Positions 46,905-58,738 of a stretch of 64,000 nucleotides of DNA are shown here, one piece after another. Under the pieces are notes generated by a model, which did no database searches, was not told the origin of the DNA, and saw only the letters and a list, made by a program, of their open reading frames with translations. This DNA comes from Candidatus Marithrix sp. Canyon 246. Lineage in GTDB: Bacteria; Pseudomonadota; Gammaproteobacteria; Beggiatoales; Beggiatoaceae. Both the position numbers and the translations under genes were made by a program. The stretch is taken from contig NZ_MCBX01000005.1 of NCBI RefSeq assembly GCF_001723685.1, positions 102,493 through 166,492 of the forward strand, read 5' to 3'. Numbering within the stretch: position 1 is the stretch's first letter; each line of letters opens with the position of its first letter.

Positions 46905-48179
46905 CTAACGTCGTCGAGAATGCGATTGGTTGCTTGGTTTACGTGAAGCATTAGAATAATTTTTCTTACGCGCAACTCCTGAATTATTACCATTACCGCG
47001 AAACTTACGTTTTTTATTACGAGTTTTTTGTTGTAATTTACGTGTTGGCTCCAGCCCTTCGATGATATAACGAGGTACTGATTGCCCAGTATAACGTTCA
47101 ATACGTTCTAAATGTCGCATATCATCTGGTAAAGCAAAAGAAATCGCCGTTCCTTCAGCACCAGCACGCCCTGTACGACCAATACGATGTACATAATCTT
47201 CAGCAAAACGCGGTAAATCAAAGTTGATAACATGGCTAATACCAGTAATATCAATACCACGCGCTGCTACATCTGTAGCTACCAACACACGTACTTTACC
47301 ACGACGCATATTGGTCAAAGCGCGATTACGTGCCCCTTGTTTCATATCACCATGTAAAGCCGCAGCTGCATATCCCTCAGTTCTTAATGAATGAGCTAAA
47401 TCATCTGCGCCTCTCTTAGTTGAAGAAAAGATAATTGCTTGTTTTAAATTTTCATCATCAAGAATATGATGCAATAAACGAGTTTTATGTCCTGGATCAT
47501 CTGCAATATGCAAACGTTGTTCAATATTTTCTTGCGTAATTTCAGTTTCAACTTGAATACGCTCAGGATTATTTAATAAACGCTGTGCTAATTGCGCCAT
47601 TCTTTTATCCCAAGTAGCTGTAAATAATAGAGTTTGTCTATCTTTAGCAGTAGCATCAGCAATTTTATTTACTTCAGTCACAAACCCCATATCTAACATA
47701 CGATCAGCTTCATCTAACACCAACATTTGGACATTAGATAAATTTATACGACCTCTTTCTATATGATCGATTAAACGACCCGGGGTTGCGACTACAATAT
47801 CTACTGGGCGTGACAAATTTTTCAATTGTGGACCATAAGGCATACCACCTAGTAAACTAATACTAGTAAAGCGTAATTTCTTGCCATACTTATTGATAGC
47901 TTGACTCACTTGAGTAGCTAATTCTCGTGTTGGAGTAAGTATTAAATTTGACGGCTGACCAGCTTGCCTTCTCTTTGAGCTATTGTTAGCAATACTGTTT
48001 AATATTGGTAATACAAATGCCGCTGTTTTACCAGTTCCAGTATTGGCAGAAGCAATTAAATCAGCACCTTCCAATGCTTTAGGAATAGCCTCAGCTTGAA
48101 TTGGTGTAGCTGTGGTATAACCACAATGTTCGATAGATTTTAGAATCGAAGGATGTAATGCAAAATTTTTAAAAGACAC
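46905..48179 (-). CDS. DEAD-box RNA helicase (RhlE type)
   Basis: About 424 residues from GTG at 48179 (VSFKNFALHPSI), preceded by AGAGA; TTG at 48200 would add seven residues. Motifs in order: Q motif (GYTTATPIQ), I ANTGTGKT, Ia PTRELA, II LDEADRML, III FTATW (SAT is usual), IV IIFSSTKR, V ATDVAARGID and VI HRIGRTGRAG. The C-terminal tail is basic and Ser/Arg-rich, for RNA binding. The FTATW variation is tolerated in some family members. Upstream lie a palindrome and a TATAAT box. Confidence 0.93.
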   Translation of the reverse strand: MSFKNFALHPSILKSIEHCGYTTATPIQAEAIPKALEGADLIASANTGTGKTAAFVLPILNSIANNSSKRRQAGQPSNLILTPTRELATQVSQAINKYGKKLRFTSISLLGGMPYGPQLKNLSRPVDIVVATPGRLIDHIERGRINLSNVQMLVLDEADRMLDMGFVTEVNKIADATAKDRQTLLFTATWDKRMAQLAQRLLNNPERIQVETEITQENIEQRLHIADDPGHKTRLLHHILDDENLKQAIIFSSTKRGADDLAHSLRTEGYAAAALHGDMKQGARNRALTNMRRGKVRVLVATDVAARGIDITGISHVINFDLPRFAEDYVHRIGRTGRAGAEGTAISFALPDDMRHLERIERYTGQSVPRYIIEGLEPTRKLQQKTRNKKRKFRGNGNNSGVARKKNYSNASRKPSNQSHSRRR

Positions 48180-48268
48180 AAATATTTCTCTTTCAGACAA
48201 AAGCTAAATGCAAGCCGTAAGCCTGAAGTTTGAAATAATTGCTATCAGTCACGGCTAGTGCAACAAAA

Positions 48269-48283
48269 CCCAATATAATTGGG
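48269..48283. promoter_or_regulatory. Small palindrome upstream of the DEAD-box helicase gene
   Basis: CCCAATATAATTGGG, a perfect 6-bp-arm dyad. A TATAAT box on the minus strand lies a few bases upstream of it (forward 48288-48295 region), so the dyad overlaps the expected transcription start. Possible operator. Confidence 0.35.
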
Positions 48284-48313
48284 ATGATTATTATACAATT
48301 CAACTATTAATTA

Positions 48314-49120
48314 TTAAAGATCTCTTAATAATTCATTTAAACCCACTTTACCACGTGTTTTTTCGTCAACTTGTTTCACAATCACTGCACAATACAAGGA
48401 ATATTTACCATCTGCAGATGGCAAATTACCAGAAACAACTACTGAACCCGGGGGAATATAACCATAGCTGATTTCACCAGTCATACGATTATAAATTTTA
48501 GTACTTTGTCCAATATATACCCCCATAGAAATGACTGAACCTTCTCCAACAATTACCCCTTCAACAACTTCTGAACGAGCACCAATAAAACAATTATCTT
48601 CAATAATAGTTGGAGCAGCTTGAACTGGTTCTAAAACTCCACCAATTCCAACACCACCTGATAAATGTACATTTTTACCAATTTGAGCGCATGAACCAAC
48701 AGTAGCCCAAGTATCAACCATAGTGCCACTATCAACATAAGCTCCAATATTGACATAAGATGGCATTAACACTACACCGGGGGCAATATAAGCACCTTTA
48801 CGCACTGATGCCGGAGGTACAACTCGCACACCAAATTTAGCAAAATCGCGTGAACTGACATCAGCATATTTGGAATCTACTTTATCGTAATAATTAGTAA
48901 ATCCGCCCTTCATAAAACGATTGTCTTGAATACGAAATGACAATAAAACTGCTTTCTTCACCCATTGATTAACAATCCATTTGCCATCCTGCTTTTCGGC
49001 TACACGTAATTTACCCTCATCTAATAAGCTTAATGTTTTTGTGATTGCATCCTTAATCTCAGCAGTGATTTCAGATTTAAGATCAAAAGCTTGATCAATA
49101 ATGTTTTGTAATTGATTCAT
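48314..49120 (-). CDS. dapD: Tetrahydrodipicolinate N-succinyltransferase
   Basis: 268 residues, DapD of the lysine/diaminopimelate pathway. A helical N-terminus is followed by [17 protein letters not shown] and a left-handed beta-helix with [21 protein letters not shown] and [22 protein letters not shown]. Its ATG follows the dapC stop by one base, so both come from one operon and act at consecutive steps. Confidence 0.97.
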   Translation of the reverse strand: MNQLQNIIDQAFDLKSEITAEIKDAITKTLSLLDEGKLRVAEKQDGKWIVNQWVKKAVLLSFRIQDNRFMKGGFTNYYDKVDSKYADVSSRDFAKFGVRVVPPASVRKGAYIAPGVVLMPSYVNIGAYVDSGTMVDTWATVGSCAQIGKNVHLSGGVGIGGVLEPVQAAPTIIEDNCFIGARSEVVEGVIVGEGSVISMGVYIGQSTKIYNRMTGEISYGYIPPGSVVVSGNLPSADGKYSLYCAVIVKQVDEKTRGKVGLNELLRDL

Positions 49121-49121
49121 A

Positions 49122-50297
49122 TTAATTATTTTTTATAAAAGTATAGATTCGGTTAGCGGCTTCAATACATTCATCTAAAGATGCGACTAAAGCCATGCGA
49201 ACATAATTTTCACCCGGATTGACATCATTTGCAACACGCGATAAAAAACTACCGGGTAAAACTGTTACATTTTGTTGGCTCAATAATTCCAGAGCAAATG
49301 TCTGATCATTAATTGGTGTTTTTGCCCACAGATAAAACCCACCGGGCGGATGTTGTAAAAAAGGCAAAACTGGTTTCAGAATATCTATTACTGCTGCAAA
49401 TTTTTGCCTATATAGAATACGATTTTCTATAACATGTGTCTCATCTTGCCAAGCGGCAATACTTGCATTTTGTGTGGCTAATGACATAGCGCAACCATGA
49501 TAAGTACGATATTTTAAATACTTACTAATTATATTGGCATCGCCTGCAATAAATCCAGAACGTAAGCCGGGGGCATTAGAACGTTTAGAAAGACTATGAA
49601 ATACTACACAATTTTTATAATCTGGTCTATTTAATAAATGACAGGCTTCTAATAAACCAATTGGAGGTTTGGCTTCATCAGCATATATTTCAGAATAACA
49701 TTCATCAGCGGCGATAATAAAATTATATTTATCAGAATATTCAATTAATTTTTTTAATATAGATATATCTAATATATTACCACTGGGATTACTAGGTGAA
49801 CAAATATATAATAACTGACATTGTTGCCAAATATTGCTAGCTATAGAATCATCAAAACTATTAATAAACCACGGCGTAGCACCAGCTAATTTAGCTGCTC
49901 CCTCATAAATTTGATAAAAAGGATTTGGCATTAATACTAAGGGATTTGAAGTTTGACTATTTACCACCGTTTGAGCAAAGGCAAATAGGGCTTCACGAGT
50001 ACCATTTACTGGTAAAATATGAGAATTAGGATCAATATTCTCTAAATTAAAGCGACGCGAAAGCCAATATGCTATACTTTCACGCAAAGTCAAACTACCC
50101 TTAGTAGTTGGATATTTAGCTAAATTCTTATTTAAATCCTTAGCCATTGCCTGAATAATAATATCAGGGGTTGCATGTTGCGGCTCACCAATAGATAATT
50201 TAATTGAACTTAAATTTGTAGGTGGAACAACATTGTTAAAAAGATTATTTAATTTTTCAAAAGGATAAGCTTCTAGTAAATTTAAATTTGGATTCAT
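49122..50297 (-). CDS. dapC: Succinyldiaminopimelate transaminase
   Basis: 391-residue fold-type I PLP aminotransferase. Conserved sites: [13 protein letters not shown] near residue 33, the [12 protein letters not shown] block near 165, [10 protein letters not shown] near 195 and the PLP-lysine in [18 protein letters not shown] near 235. Position directly before dapD and overall pattern point to DapC (succinyl-DAP:2-oxoglutarate) rather than ArgD or another class I aminotransferase. Confidence 0.92.
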   Translation of the reverse strand: MNPNLNLLEAYPFEKLNNLFNNVVPPTNLSSIKLSIGEPQHATPDIIIQAMAKDLNKNLAKYPTTKGSLTLRESIAYWLSRRFNLENIDPNSHILPVNGTREALFAFAQTVVNSQTSNPLVLMPNPFYQIYEGAAKLAGATPWFINSFDDSIASNIWQQCQLLYICSPSNPSGNILDISILKKLIEYSDKYNFIIAADECYSEIYADEAKPPIGLLEACHLLNRPDYKNCVVFHSLSKRSNAPGLRSGFIAGDANIISKYLKYRTYHGCAMSLATQNASIAAWQDETHVIENRILYRQKFAAVIDILKPVLPFLQHPPGGFYLWAKTPINDQTFALELLSQQNVTVLPGSFLSRVANDVNPGENYVRMALVASLDECIEAANRIYTFIKNN

Positions 50298-50367
50298 ATA
50301 TATTTATGTATAGTGGTTGCTATTAAAGCATAACATCTCTATACTATAAAGAATAAATTTTTTAACG

Positions 50368-50390
50368 AATGGGCCTTGCGCCCATTTTTT
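50368..50390 (+). terminator. Hairpin with T-run ahead of rimP (rimP-leader-like)
   Basis: AATGGGC, five-base loop, GCCCATT, followed by TTTT, ending 13 bp before rimP. A terminator-shaped hairpin in this spot is a known feature of gammaproteobacterial rimP-nusA operons (rimP leader), probably an attenuator. Confidence 0.65.
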
Positions 50391-50402
50391 ATTGCTTAAT
50401 TA

Positions 50403-50855
50403 ATGATGTTAGATCAAAAATTACAAAAATTACTAACTCCTGTTATAACAGCATTAGGCTATGAGTTATGGGGTATAGAACTCCTCAAACAAGGAGGCAG
50501 TAATCTTATCCTGCGTATATATATAGATCATTTGGATGGAATTAATTTAGATGATTGTCAAAAAGTGAGTTATCAAGTAAGTGGTGTATTAGAAGTCGAA
50601 GACCCGATACCGGGTAATTACACTTTAGAAGTATCATCCCCCGGATGGGATAGACCCTTATTTACACTTGATCATTTTATAAGTTCAATTGGTCAGATAG
50701 TTAAAGTGCGTCTGAATCGTCCACTAAATGCTCGACGCAATTTTAGTGGTTTAATACAAGGTGTAAATGATTCTAATATCATTTTACTTGTAGATGATAC
50801 AGAATATAGTTTACCCTATGATCAAATAAATAAAGCACATATTGTGCCTAAATGA
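50403..50855 (+). CDS. rimP: Ribosome maturation factor RimP
   Basis: 150 residues; RimP assists 30S assembly. Blocks ALGYELWGIELLKQGG and LRIYIDH near the N-terminus, YTLEVSSPGWDRPL in the middle, and the C-terminal SH3-like domain. ATG at 50403 is used (a second ATG follows immediately). First gene of the translation operon. Confidence 0.95.
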   Translation: MMLDQKLQKLLTPVITALGYELWGIELLKQGGSNLILRIYIDHLDGINLDDCQKVSYQVSGVLEVEDPIPGNYTLEVSSPGWDRPLFTLDHFISSIGQIVKVRLNRPLNARRNFSGLIQGVNDSNIILLVDDTEYSLPYDQINKAHIVPK

Positions 50856-50869
50856 ATATAGGTAGCACA

Positions 50870-52282
50870 ATGAATAAAGAAATTCTTGTAGTTGTAGATA
50901 TGGTTTCTAATGAAAAAGGCGTAAATAAAGATGTTATTTTTAATGCCTTGGAATGTGCTATAGCTAGTGCTACTAAAAAAAATTATGAACATGAAGTTGA
51001 TATATCTGTTCATATTGATAGAAGAACTGGAGATTATAAGGCTTTTCTACTTACACAAAACCCTGATATTAATCAAGGTGAAGTGCTTGAAACTGAGATT
51101 GAGTCTGTAGGATTAGATAGAATTGGAGCGCAAACTGCTAAACAAGTGATTGTGCAAAAAATTCGTGAAGCCGAACGGCAACAAATCGTTGAAGCTTATC
51201 AAGACAAACAAGGAAATTTAATTAGTGGTTCTGTAAAACGTATTGTTCGCGGTAACGTAATTATTGATTTAGGTGGACATGCTGAGGCTTTAATTGCTCG
51301 TGAAGATATGATTAATCGTGAATCTGTACGAATTGGTGATCATTTACGTGGTTATTTACACACTGTACGTTCAGAACCACGTGGTCCGCAATTATTTTTA
51401 AGTCGCACCGCCCCAGAATTTTTAATCAAACTATTTGCTTTAGAAGTTCCTGAAATCGGCGAAAATATTATTGAAATAATGTCTGCTTCTCGTGATCCCG
51501 GTTTGCGTGCGAAAATTGCGGTTCGTACTAATGATAGTCGTGTAGATCCAGTAAGTGCTTGTATTGGTATGCGTGGTTCCAGAGTGGCTGCAATTTCTAA
51601 TGAGTTAGCAGGTGAGAGAGTTGATATAATTATATGGGATGAAAATCCTGCACAATTTGTAATCAATGCCATGTCTCCTGCCGAAGTAGTGTCTATTATT
51701 GTAGATGAAGACAATAATACAATTGATGTTGCAGTACAGGAAGATCAATTATCTCTAGCTATTGGGCGTAGTGGACAAAATGTGCGACTTGCAAGTCAAT
51801 TAACAGGTTGGAATTTAAATGTTATGACTGAAGCACAGGCAGAAGAAAAACATGAGAAAGAAGCTATTGCGGTATTAAAAATGTTAATGTCTAATTTAGA
51901 CATTGAAGAAGACATCGCAAGTGTTCTAGTGCAAGAGGGTTTTTCTAGTCTGGAAGAAATTGCATATGTACCTTTACAAGAGATGCTGGAAATTCAAGAA
52001 TTTGATGAAGATATAGTTAAAGAGTTACGTCAACGAGCGAAAAACCTTTTACAAGCGGCTGCTCTGAAAGAGGAAGAAGAAAATAAAATACAAGTGACTG
52101 AGGAATTGCGTACAATGGCGGGCATGAATGATGAATTAGCGAAACAAATGGCGCGTCATGGATTTTTAACGATGAATGATCTTGCTGAACAATCAGTAGA
52201 TGATTTATTGATACTGGATGGAATGGATGAAAAACAGGCTGGTGAATTAATTATGACTGCCCGAGCTTCTTGGTTTCAATAA
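50870..52282 (+). CDS. nusA: Transcription termination/antitermination factor NusA
   Basis: About 470 residues from ATG at 50870 (MNKEILVVVDMVSNEKGV), with AGGT six bases before; ATG at 50852 overlapping the rimP end is an alternative. Domains: RNA polymerase-binding N-domain, S1 (SGSVKRIVRGNVIIDLGGHA near 135), KH1/KH2 (ACIGMRGSRVAAISNELAGE; LAIGRSGQNVRLASQLTGW) and two C-terminal acidic repeats, the gammaproteobacterial long form. Confidence 0.97.
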   Translation: MNKEILVVVDMVSNEKGVNKDVIFNALECAIASATKKNYEHEVDISVHIDRRTGDYKAFLLTQNPDINQGEVLETEIESVGLDRIGAQTAKQVIVQKIREAERQQIVEAYQDKQGNLISGSVKRIVRGNVIIDLGGHAEALIAREDMINRESVRIGDHLRGYLHTVRSEPRGPQLFLSRTAPEFLIKLFALEVPEIGENIIEIMSASRDPGLRAKIAVRTNDSRVDPVSACIGMRGSRVAAISNELAGERVDIIIWDENPAQFVINAMSPAEVVSIIVDEDNNTIDVAVQEDQLSLAIGRSGQNVRLASQLTGWNLNVMTEAQAEEKHEKEAIAVLKMLMSNLDIEEDIASVLVQEGFSSLEEIAYVPLQEMLEIQEFDEDIVKELRQRAKNLLQAAALKEEEENKIQVTEELRTMAGMNDELAKQMARHGFLTMNDLAEQSVDDLLILDGMDEKQAGELIMTARASWFQ

Positions 52283-52375
52283 ACAGTTATCAGTTATCAG
52301 TTATGATATAAAATAGTTATTCATTTACTACATTATAACTGACTGATAATTGGTAACTGAATAACTAACAACTGT
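52283..52375. repeat. Palindromic insertion-like sequence between nusA and infB
   Basis: Left end ACAGTTATCAGTTATCAGTTAT; right end has ATAACTGACTGATAATTGG and finishes ATAACTAACAACTGT. The two ends are imperfect inverted repeats made of short TCAGTTAT units. It begins immediately after the nusA stop and lies in the transcribed spacer of the operon. Confidence 0.6.
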
Positions 52376-52394
52376 AAGGAATTATAACTGACGT

Positions 52395-55106
52395 ATGAAT
52401 GAGGTAACTGTACAAAAATTTGCTGATAATGTTCTAAAAACACCTGTTAAAGGTTTATTGGCAAAATTAAATGATGCTGGTTTAGCGGCAAAAAAACCAG
52501 ATGATAAAATCAATAGTAAAGATCAATTACAATTAGTAAATTATTTACTAAATAGTAATGTGAAAGATAGCAATAGCAAAACTCCAGAGAAAGTCCATAT
52601 AATACGTAAAGAGCAGAGTAAAATTAAATCTCCTCAAGGACGTAGAGGTCAAGCAAAAACAGTGTCTGTCGAAACCAGAAAAAGCCACACTTACGTTAAA
52701 GTGAATAAAGAAAAAGCTCTTAATCAACAACGTTTAGCAACTATAAAACAAAATATAGAAACAGAACTTAATAAAGGAAGTACTGCTGTCAATACTAGTA
52801 AAAAACCCTCACAGAAAGCTGTGAAAAAAAATCGTTCTGCTGCCAGAAATACCAATACAACTACAACTATACAGCTTAAAACTAAAAAGACCAAATCGTT
52901 CACTGACCCTAATAGTTTTACTAATACTGATACTAAAACTACAATACAAGTTAAAACTAAAAAAAAGGTCACAGCAGAAAAACCTGAAGCTTCAGCTACT
53001 GATAAGAAGAAAACTACTCCAGCTAATAAAAGACGGAGACCAAATCGCAACAAGCCTAATTATCAGAAACCAGCTACTCAGAAGCCGGCTACCACAACAA
53101 CAGAGCAGAAAAAAGCTCCTACACCAGCAGCAGCACCAGCACCAGCACCAGCACCAGCACCAACTGTAGATAATAATTCTAATACGAAAAATCCTGCAAA
53201 TAAACGTAATAGAAGAGGAGTTAAGCAGCAACAAGGCAATCAAAATAATAATTTCAGAAAACGCAATGATAACCATCGTGGTGGTGCAAGGCGAAATAGA
53301 AAACCGATAATTAACAAAGAACCACAACATGGTGATTTTCAAAAGCCAACTGCGCCAGTTGTACATATAGTTCAGTTACCAGAAACTCTAACAATTTCTG
53401 AATTGGCACAGAAGATGTCATTAAAAGCGGCTGAAGTAATCAAAACCTTTATGAAAATGGGTACAATGGTTACTATCAATCAGGTAATTGATCAAGACAC
53501 TGCTTCTATTATTGTCGAAGAAATGGGTCATACTGCTAAGTTATTAAAGGACAATGAACTAGAAGAAAGCTTGCAAGTTGAACAAACAGGAGATGCAATT
53601 CATCGCGCTCCAGTAGTGACAATTATGGGTCATGTTGATCATGGTAAAACCTCTTTGCTTGATTATATTCGCCGAACTAAAGTCGCTTCTGGTGAAGCTG
53701 GTGGTATTACTCAACATATTGGTGCATATCATGTTGATACGCCAAAAGGTACCGTTTGCTTTTTAGATACTCCGGGTCATTCAGCCTTTACAGCTATGCG
53801 GGCACGAGGTGCTAAAGTAACTGATGTTGTGATTTTGGTAGTTGCCGCTGATGATGGTGTTATGCCGCAGACACTAGAGGCAATACAACATTCTAAAGCA
53901 GCTAAAGTACCCATAATAGTAGCAGTCAATAAAATTGATAAGCCAGACGCTGATCCAGAACGAGTTCAGCAGGAATTAGCTGCTAAAGAAGTTGTACCTG
54001 AAGATTGGGGCGGTGATACTATGTTTGTTAATGTATCTGCTAAATCTGGTGAAGGTATTGATGATTTATTAGATGCAATTTTATTACAAGCAGAAGTTTT
54101 AGAATTAACAGCCATTTCAGAAGGTAATGCTAAAGGTATTATCATTGAATCACGTTTAGATACCGGCAGGGGTCCTGTTGCAAGCTTATTGATTCAAAGT
54201 GGTAGCTTAAAGAAAGGTGATATAGTATTAGCTGGTAAAGAGTTTGGTCGTGTGCGAGCCATGTTAGATGAAAATGGTAAGCAAATAGATAAAGCCGGAC
54301 CCTCAATTCCAGTTGAAATATTAGGTTTATCAAGTACTCCAAATGCTGGCGATGAGGCTGTTGTAGTTGCTGATGAGCGTAAAGCTAGAGAAATAGCATT
54401 GTTTAGGCAAGGCAAGTATCGTGAAATAAAACTAGCTCGTCAACAAGCCGCTAAACTAGAAAATATGTTTTCTCAGATGAAAGCCGGCGAAGTTAGTAAG
54501 CTCAACATAGTGTTAAAAGCTGATGTAAATGGTTCAGTAGAAGCTTTACAAGATTCCTTGATGAAATTATCTAATGATGAAGTTCAAGTTAAGATAGTTG
54601 CTAATGGTGTTGGTGGTATTAATGAATCAGATGTGAATTTAGCAGTAGCTTCTAATGCAATTATAATTGGCTTTAATGTACGGGCTGATCCTAGTGCTAA
54701 ACGTTTAATTAAAGAAGAAAGTGTCGATTTACATTATTATAGTGTTATATATGAGGCTATTGATGAAGTTAAACATGCTCTAAGTGGTATGTTGGCACCA
54801 GAAATAGTAGAAACTATAGTCGGTTTGGCAGAAGTACGTGATGTCTTTAGATCACCAAAACTTGGTGCTATTGCAGGTTGTTTAGTCATTGAAGGTACTG
54901 TGACACGCAATAAACCAATTCGGGTATTACGCGATAATGTGGTGATTTATGAAGGTGAATTAGAATCATTACGTCGCTTTAAAGATGATGTTACTGAAGT
55001 CAAATCTGGTATCGAGTGTGGTATTGGGGTTAAAAACTATAATGATGTTAAAGCTGGTGATCAAATCGAAATTTATGAGAAAACTTCTGTAGCTAGAACA
55101 TTATGA
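52395..55106 (+). CDS. infB: Translation initiation factor IF-2
   Basis: 903 residues. The N-terminal IF2-associated domain ([20 protein letters not shown]) is followed by about 280 low-complexity Lys/Thr/Asn/Pro residues including an Ala-Pro run encoded by a CACCAG hexamer repeat near 53133-53162. The GTPase has [24 protein letters not shown] and [10 protein letters not shown], followed by domains II-IV (ending [18 protein letters not shown]). ATGA overlap with rbfA. Confidence 0.97.
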   Translation: MNEVTVQKFADNVLKTPVKGLLAKLNDAGLAAKKPDDKINSKDQLQLVNYLLNSNVKDSNSKTPEKVHIIRKEQSKIKSPQGRRGQAKTVSVETRKSHTYVKVNKEKALNQQRLATIKQNIETELNKGSTAVNTSKKPSQKAVKKNRSAARNTNTTTTIQLKTKKTKSFTDPNSFTNTDTKTTIQVKTKKKVTAEKPEASATDKKKTTPANKRRRPNRNKPNYQKPATQKPATTTTEQKKAPTPAAAPAPAPAPAPTVDNNSNTKNPANKRNRRGVKQQQGNQNNNFRKRNDNHRGGARRNRKPIINKEPQHGDFQKPTAPVVHIVQLPETLTISELAQKMSLKAAEVIKTFMKMGTMVTINQVIDQDTASIIVEEMGHTAKLLKDNELEESLQVEQTGDAIHRAPVVTIMGHVDHGKTSLLDYIRRTKVASGEAGGITQHIGAYHVDTPKGTVCFLDTPGHSAFTAMRARGAKVTDVVILVVAADDGVMPQTLEAIQHSKAAKVPIIVAVNKIDKPDADPERVQQELAAKEVVPEDWGGDTMFVNVSAKSGEGIDDLLDAILLQAEVLELTAISEGNAKGIIIESRLDTGRGPVASLLIQSGSLKKGDIVLAGKEFGRVRAMLDENGKQIDKAGPSIPVEILGLSSTPNAGDEAVVVADERKAREIALFRQGKYREIKLARQQAAKLENMFSQMKAGEVSKLNIVLKADVNGSVEALQDSLMKLSNDEVQVKIVANGVGGINESDVNLAVASNAIIIGFNVRADPSAKRLIKEESVDLHYYSVIYEAIDEVKHALSGMLAPEIVETIVGLAEVRDVFRSPKLGAIAGCLVIEGTVTRNKPIRVLRDNVVIYEGELESLRRFKDDVTEVKSGIECGIGVKNYNDVKAGDQIEIYEKTSVARTL

Positions 55107-55447
55107 AAGAATTCAGCCGTAATAGGCGTGTAGGTGAACAAATTCAACGTGAATTAGCCAGCATTATTAGTAGAGAAATTCGTCATCCTGATTTAGGTAT
55201 GATAACAATCTCTGCGGCTGATGTATCGCCAGATTTGAAATTTGCACGAATTTATGTAACTGTTTTAGGTGGTAAATTTGATGCTGAGCAGACAGTAGAA
55301 TATTTAAACGCTGAAGTAAAGCGGATACGTCATGCTTTATCAAAATGTTTGACTATTCGTGTAACACCACGCTTGGTATTTGTATATGATAGTTCTACAG
55401 AATATGGTAATCGCTTATCGGCATTAATTGATTCTGTAAAAAAATAA
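55103..55447 (+). CDS. rbfA: 30S ribosome-binding factor RbfA
   Basis: 114 residues: [20 protein letters not shown] at the start, [21 protein letters not shown] in the middle and [21 protein letters not shown] toward the end, the KH-like fold of RbfA. Start overlaps infB stop by ATGA. Confidence 0.96.
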   Translation: MKEFSRNRRVGEQIQRELASIISREIRHPDLGMITISAADVSPDLKFARIYVTVLGGKFDAEQTVEYLNAEVKRIRHALSKCLTIRVTPRLVFVYDSSTEYGNRLSALIDSVKK

Positions 55448-55449
55448 TA

Positions 55450-56358
55450 ATGGCAAGAAGACGACGTAATGGACGCAATGTACATGGAATTTTACTGTTA
55501 AATAAGCCGGTTGGTATTAGTTCTAATGCTGCATTGCAAGTTGTAAAAAGATTATTTAACGCAAATAAAGCTGGACATACTGGTAGTTTAGATCAATTGG
55601 CTAGTGGCTTATTACCTATTTGTTTAGGTGAAGCCACTAAGTTTTCCGGGTTTTTACTAGATGCTGATAAATATTATCAAGCAGAATGTGCTTTAGGGGT
55701 TACTACAACTACGGCTGATGCTGAAGGTGAAGTTTTACAAACACGAGATGTTGAAGCTATTAATAAACATGATATTGATAATATCATTAAAAAGTTTATT
55801 GGTACAACTGAACAAGTGCCTCCAATGTACTCCGCTCTGAAACATAAAGGTCAAGCACTGTATAAGTTAGCACGTCAAGGTAAAACGATAGAACGTAAAG
55901 CGCGTTCTATCACAATTTATGACTTGCAACTCAAAAATTGGACTAAAGATCGTTTAGATATAGAAGTGCATTGTTCAAAAGGTACTTATATTCGTACTTT
56001 AGCTGAAGATATTGGAGAAGCTTTAGGATGTGGCGCACATATCAGTGCTTTGCATCGTTTTGGAGTCGGAAAGTATCGTGATATGTTTGATATTGCTACA
56101 TTAGAAGATTATGCTAACCAAGGCGGCTTAGAAGCTTTAGATAATTTATTGTTGCCTATGGATACAATATTACATTATCCTAAAGTAATTTTAAGTTCTG
56201 ACATAGCTTATTATTTTAAGCAGGGTCAAGCGGTACAAGTGGCTAAAGCACCAACTGATGGCTTTGTCAAATTATTTACTGATGAAGCAATTTTTTTAGG
56301 TTTAGGTAAAATATTAGAAGATGGTCGTATTGCACCTAAGCGACTTATTAATTTATAA
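55450..56358 (+). CDS. truB: tRNA pseudouridine(55) synthase TruB
   Basis: 302 residues; makes pseudouridine 55 in tRNA. The N-terminal block GILLLNKPVGISSN is followed by AGHTGSLDQLASGLLPICLG, with the catalytic Asp in SLDQ; the usual Pro after Asp is Gln. GTYIRTLAEDIGEALGCGAH and a C-terminal PUA-like domain complete it. It follows rbfA by two bases. Confidence 0.95.
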   Translation: MARRRRNGRNVHGILLLNKPVGISSNAALQVVKRLFNANKAGHTGSLDQLASGLLPICLGEATKFSGFLLDADKYYQAECALGVTTTTADAEGEVLQTRDVEAINKHDIDNIIKKFIGTTEQVPPMYSALKHKGQALYKLARQGKTIERKARSITIYDLQLKNWTKDRLDIEVHCSKGTYIRTLAEDIGEALGCGAHISALHRFGVGKYRDMFDIATLEDYANQGGLEALDNLLLPMDTILHYPKVILSSDIAYYFKQGQAVQVAKAPTDGFVKLFTDEAIFLGLGKILEDGRIAPKRLINL

Positions 56359-56379
56359 TTTTTTAGAGAGAAGTTAAGC

Positions 56380-56649
56380 ATGGCATTAACTGTTGAAGAA
56401 ACAGCACAAATAGTTCAAGAACATCAACATTCAGAGAAAGATGTAGGTTCTACAGAAGTACAAGTAAGTTTATTAACAGCAAATATTTTAAAATTGTCTG
56501 CACATTTTAAAATTCATAAAAAAGATAATCATTCTCGTCGTGGTTTAATTCACATGGTAAATAAACGACGTAAGTTGCTTAAATTTTTAAAAAGACAAGA
56601 TGTTACTCGCTATCAAGATTTAATAGCTAAATTAGGTTTACGCCGCTAA
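56380..56649 (+). CDS. rpsO: 30S ribosomal protein S15
   Basis: 89 residues, the universal length; [21 protein letters not shown] then [21 protein letters not shown] and the ending [20 protein letters not shown] precedes the ATG. Confidence 0.98.
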   Translation: MALTVEETAQIVQEHQHSEKDVGSTEVQVSLLTANILKLSAHFKIHKKDNHSRRGLIHMVNKRRKLLKFLKRQDVTRYQDLIAKLGLRR

Positions 56650-56665
56650 TTACGAACAAATTAAT

Positions 56666-58738
56666 ATGACCTTTCATAAAAAACATTTTCAATATGGTCA
56701 GCACAGCATTACCTTAGAAACTGGTGAAATTGCTCGTCAAGCAGATGGAGCTGTGGTTGTGAGCATGGGTGAAACGGTAGTATTAGTTACCGTTGTAGGT
56801 ATGAAAGATGGAGATTCTAATAAGGATTTTTTTCCATTAACAGTTGATTACCAAGAACGTGTTTATGCAGCGGGTCGTATTCCCGCTAGTTATTTTAAAC
56901 GCGAAGGTCGTCCGACTGAAAAAGAAACTTTAACTTCACGATTGATTGATCGTCCACTTCGCCCTTTATTTCCTAAAGGTTTTAATAAAGAAGTGCAAGT
57001 AGTTGCGACTGTGATGTCTTTAGATCCAAATATTGATCCTGATATTTCTGCACTTATAGGTAGTTCTGCTGCATTAGCTATTTCAGGCTTGCCTTTTAAT
57101 GGTCCTTTTGCTGCGGCACGAGTTGGTTATATTGATGGTGAATATATTCTTAATCCTAGTTTTGGTCAATTAGATAATTCTGATTTAGATTTAGTAGTTG
57201 CAGGTGCAGAACAGGCTATTTTAATGGTCGAGTCTGAAGCTAAGCAACTTAGTGAAGAGGTCATGTTAGGCGCAGTTTTGTTCGGACATGAGCAAATGCA
57301 AGTTGTAATTAATCAGATTGTTGAATTTGCAGCTGAGGTTAATAAGCCAATGTGGGATTGGCAGGCTAAAGCTGCTGATGAAACGCTAGCAGAAAAGCTT
57401 AGATCAATTGGAGAAACTCTTTTAACTGAGGCTTATACAGTTAAAGATAAATTGTTGCGTCGTGATACTTTATCTACAGTTCGGAAGCAATTGCTTGAAC
57501 AAGTCATTGAAGAACAGTGGTCTGAAGCTCAAGTTATGAGCGCGATTGAACATTTAGAAAAGGATTTAGTACGTTCTAGTATTCTTGCTGGTAATCCTCG
57601 TATTGATGGACGTGATAATAAGTCAGTACGTCCAATTACTATCCGTACAGGTGTTTTGCCACGCACACATGGTTCTGCATTGTTTACTCGTGGTGAAACT
57701 CAAGCTTTAGTTGTTACTACTTTAGGTAGTGATCGTGATGTACAAATGATTGATGCTTTAGAAGGTGAACGTAAAGATGCGTTTATGTTGCATTATAATT
57801 TCCCTCCTTACTGCGTGGGAGAAATTGGACGTGTAGGTTCACCTAAAAGACGTGAAATTGGTCATGGACGTTTAGCTAGACGCGGTGTAGAAGCTGTTTT
57901 GCCTGCAAAACAGGATTTTCCTTATGTGCTGCGTGTAGTCTCAGAGATTACTGAATCTAATGGTTCTAGTTCAATGGCAAGTGTCTGTGGTACCAGCTTA
58001 TCTTTAATGGATGCTGGTGTGCCTTTGAAAGCACCTGTTTCTGGAATTGCTATGGGTTTGATCAAGGAAGGTGATCAATTCGTGGTTTTATCGGATATTA
58101 TGGGTGATGAAGATCATCTTGGTGATATGGATTTTAAAGTTGCTGGCACCACTGGCGGTGTTACTGCTTTACAAATGGATATTAAGATAGATGGTATTAC
58201 TCGTGAAATTCTGGAAAGTGCCTTAACGCAAGCTAAAGATGGTCGTTTGCATATTTTAAATATCATGATTGAGGCACTGCCAGAACCACGGCAAGAAATG
58301 TCAAAATATGCACCGCGCATTTTAACATTTAAAATCAAGCCCAACAAGATTCGTGAAGTAATAGGTAAGGGTGGTGCAACTATTCGATCTATTACGGAGA
58401 AAACTGGTGCTATTGTTGATATTACAGATGATGGTGTGGTCAAAATTTCTTCAATTGATTTAAGTGCTGGCGAAGAAACTCGTAAACAGATTGAAATGAT
58501 TACCGCCGAAGTTGAGGTTGGTAAAGTTTATGAAGGCAAAATAGTTAAAATAATGGATTTCGGTGCATTTGTAAGTGTATTGCCGGGTAAAGATGGTTTA
58601 GTTCATATTTCACAAATTAGTGAAGAGCGAGTAGAAAAAGTCAGTGACAAGCTAAGTGAAGGTGAAACTGTCAAAGTTAAAGTACTTGAAATAGATAAAC
58701 AGGGAAGAATCCGTTTAAGTATGAAAGGTATTGATTAA
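56666..58738 (+). CDS. pnp: Polynucleotide phosphorylase
   Basis: 690 residues. Two RNase PH domains (N-terminal with [17 protein letters not shown]; second with [19 protein letters not shown] and the catalytic-region [26 protein letters not shown] block), then KH ([21 protein letters not shown]) and S1 ([19 protein letters not shown]). A 3'-5' exoribonuclease and degradosome component. rpsO-pnp order is standard and often autoregulated; the 16-bp spacer has no hairpin. Confidence 0.98.
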   Translation: MTFHKKHFQYGQHSITLETGEIARQADGAVVVSMGETVVLVTVVGMKDGDSNKDFFPLTVDYQERVYAAGRIPASYFKREGRPTEKETLTSRLIDRPLRPLFPKGFNKEVQVVATVMSLDPNIDPDISALIGSSAALAISGLPFNGPFAAARVGYIDGEYILNPSFGQLDNSDLDLVVAGAEQAILMVESEAKQLSEEVMLGAVLFGHEQMQVVINQIVEFAAEVNKPMWDWQAKAADETLAEKLRSIGETLLTEAYTVKDKLLRRDTLSTVRKQLLEQVIEEQWSEAQVMSAIEHLEKDLVRSSILAGNPRIDGRDNKSVRPITIRTGVLPRTHGSALFTRGETQALVVTTLGSDRDVQMIDALEGERKDAFMLHYNFPPYCVGEIGRVGSPKRREIGHGRLARRGVEAVLPAKQDFPYVLRVVSEITESNGSSSMASVCGTSLSLMDAGVPLKAPVSGIAMGLIKEGDQFVVLSDIMGDEDHLGDMDFKVAGTTGGVTALQMDIKIDGITREILESALTQAKDGRLHILNIMIEALPEPRQEMSKYAPRILTFKIKPNKIREVIGKGGATIRSITEKTGAIVDITDDGVVKISSIDLSAGEETRKQIEMITAEVEVGKVYEGKIVKIMDFGAFVSVLPGKDGLVHISQISEERVEKVSDKLSEGETVKVKVLEIDKQGRIRLSMKGID

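Noticed and set aside
50298..50402. tRNA-fMet (metY) ahead of rimP
   Set aside because: Only a terminator-like hairpin is there; no cloverleaf or CCA-like end could be found.
53126..53162. CACCAG hexamer run in infB as a phase-variable tract
   Set aside because: Unit length is a multiple of three, so slippage only changes the length of a flexible linker in an essential protein.
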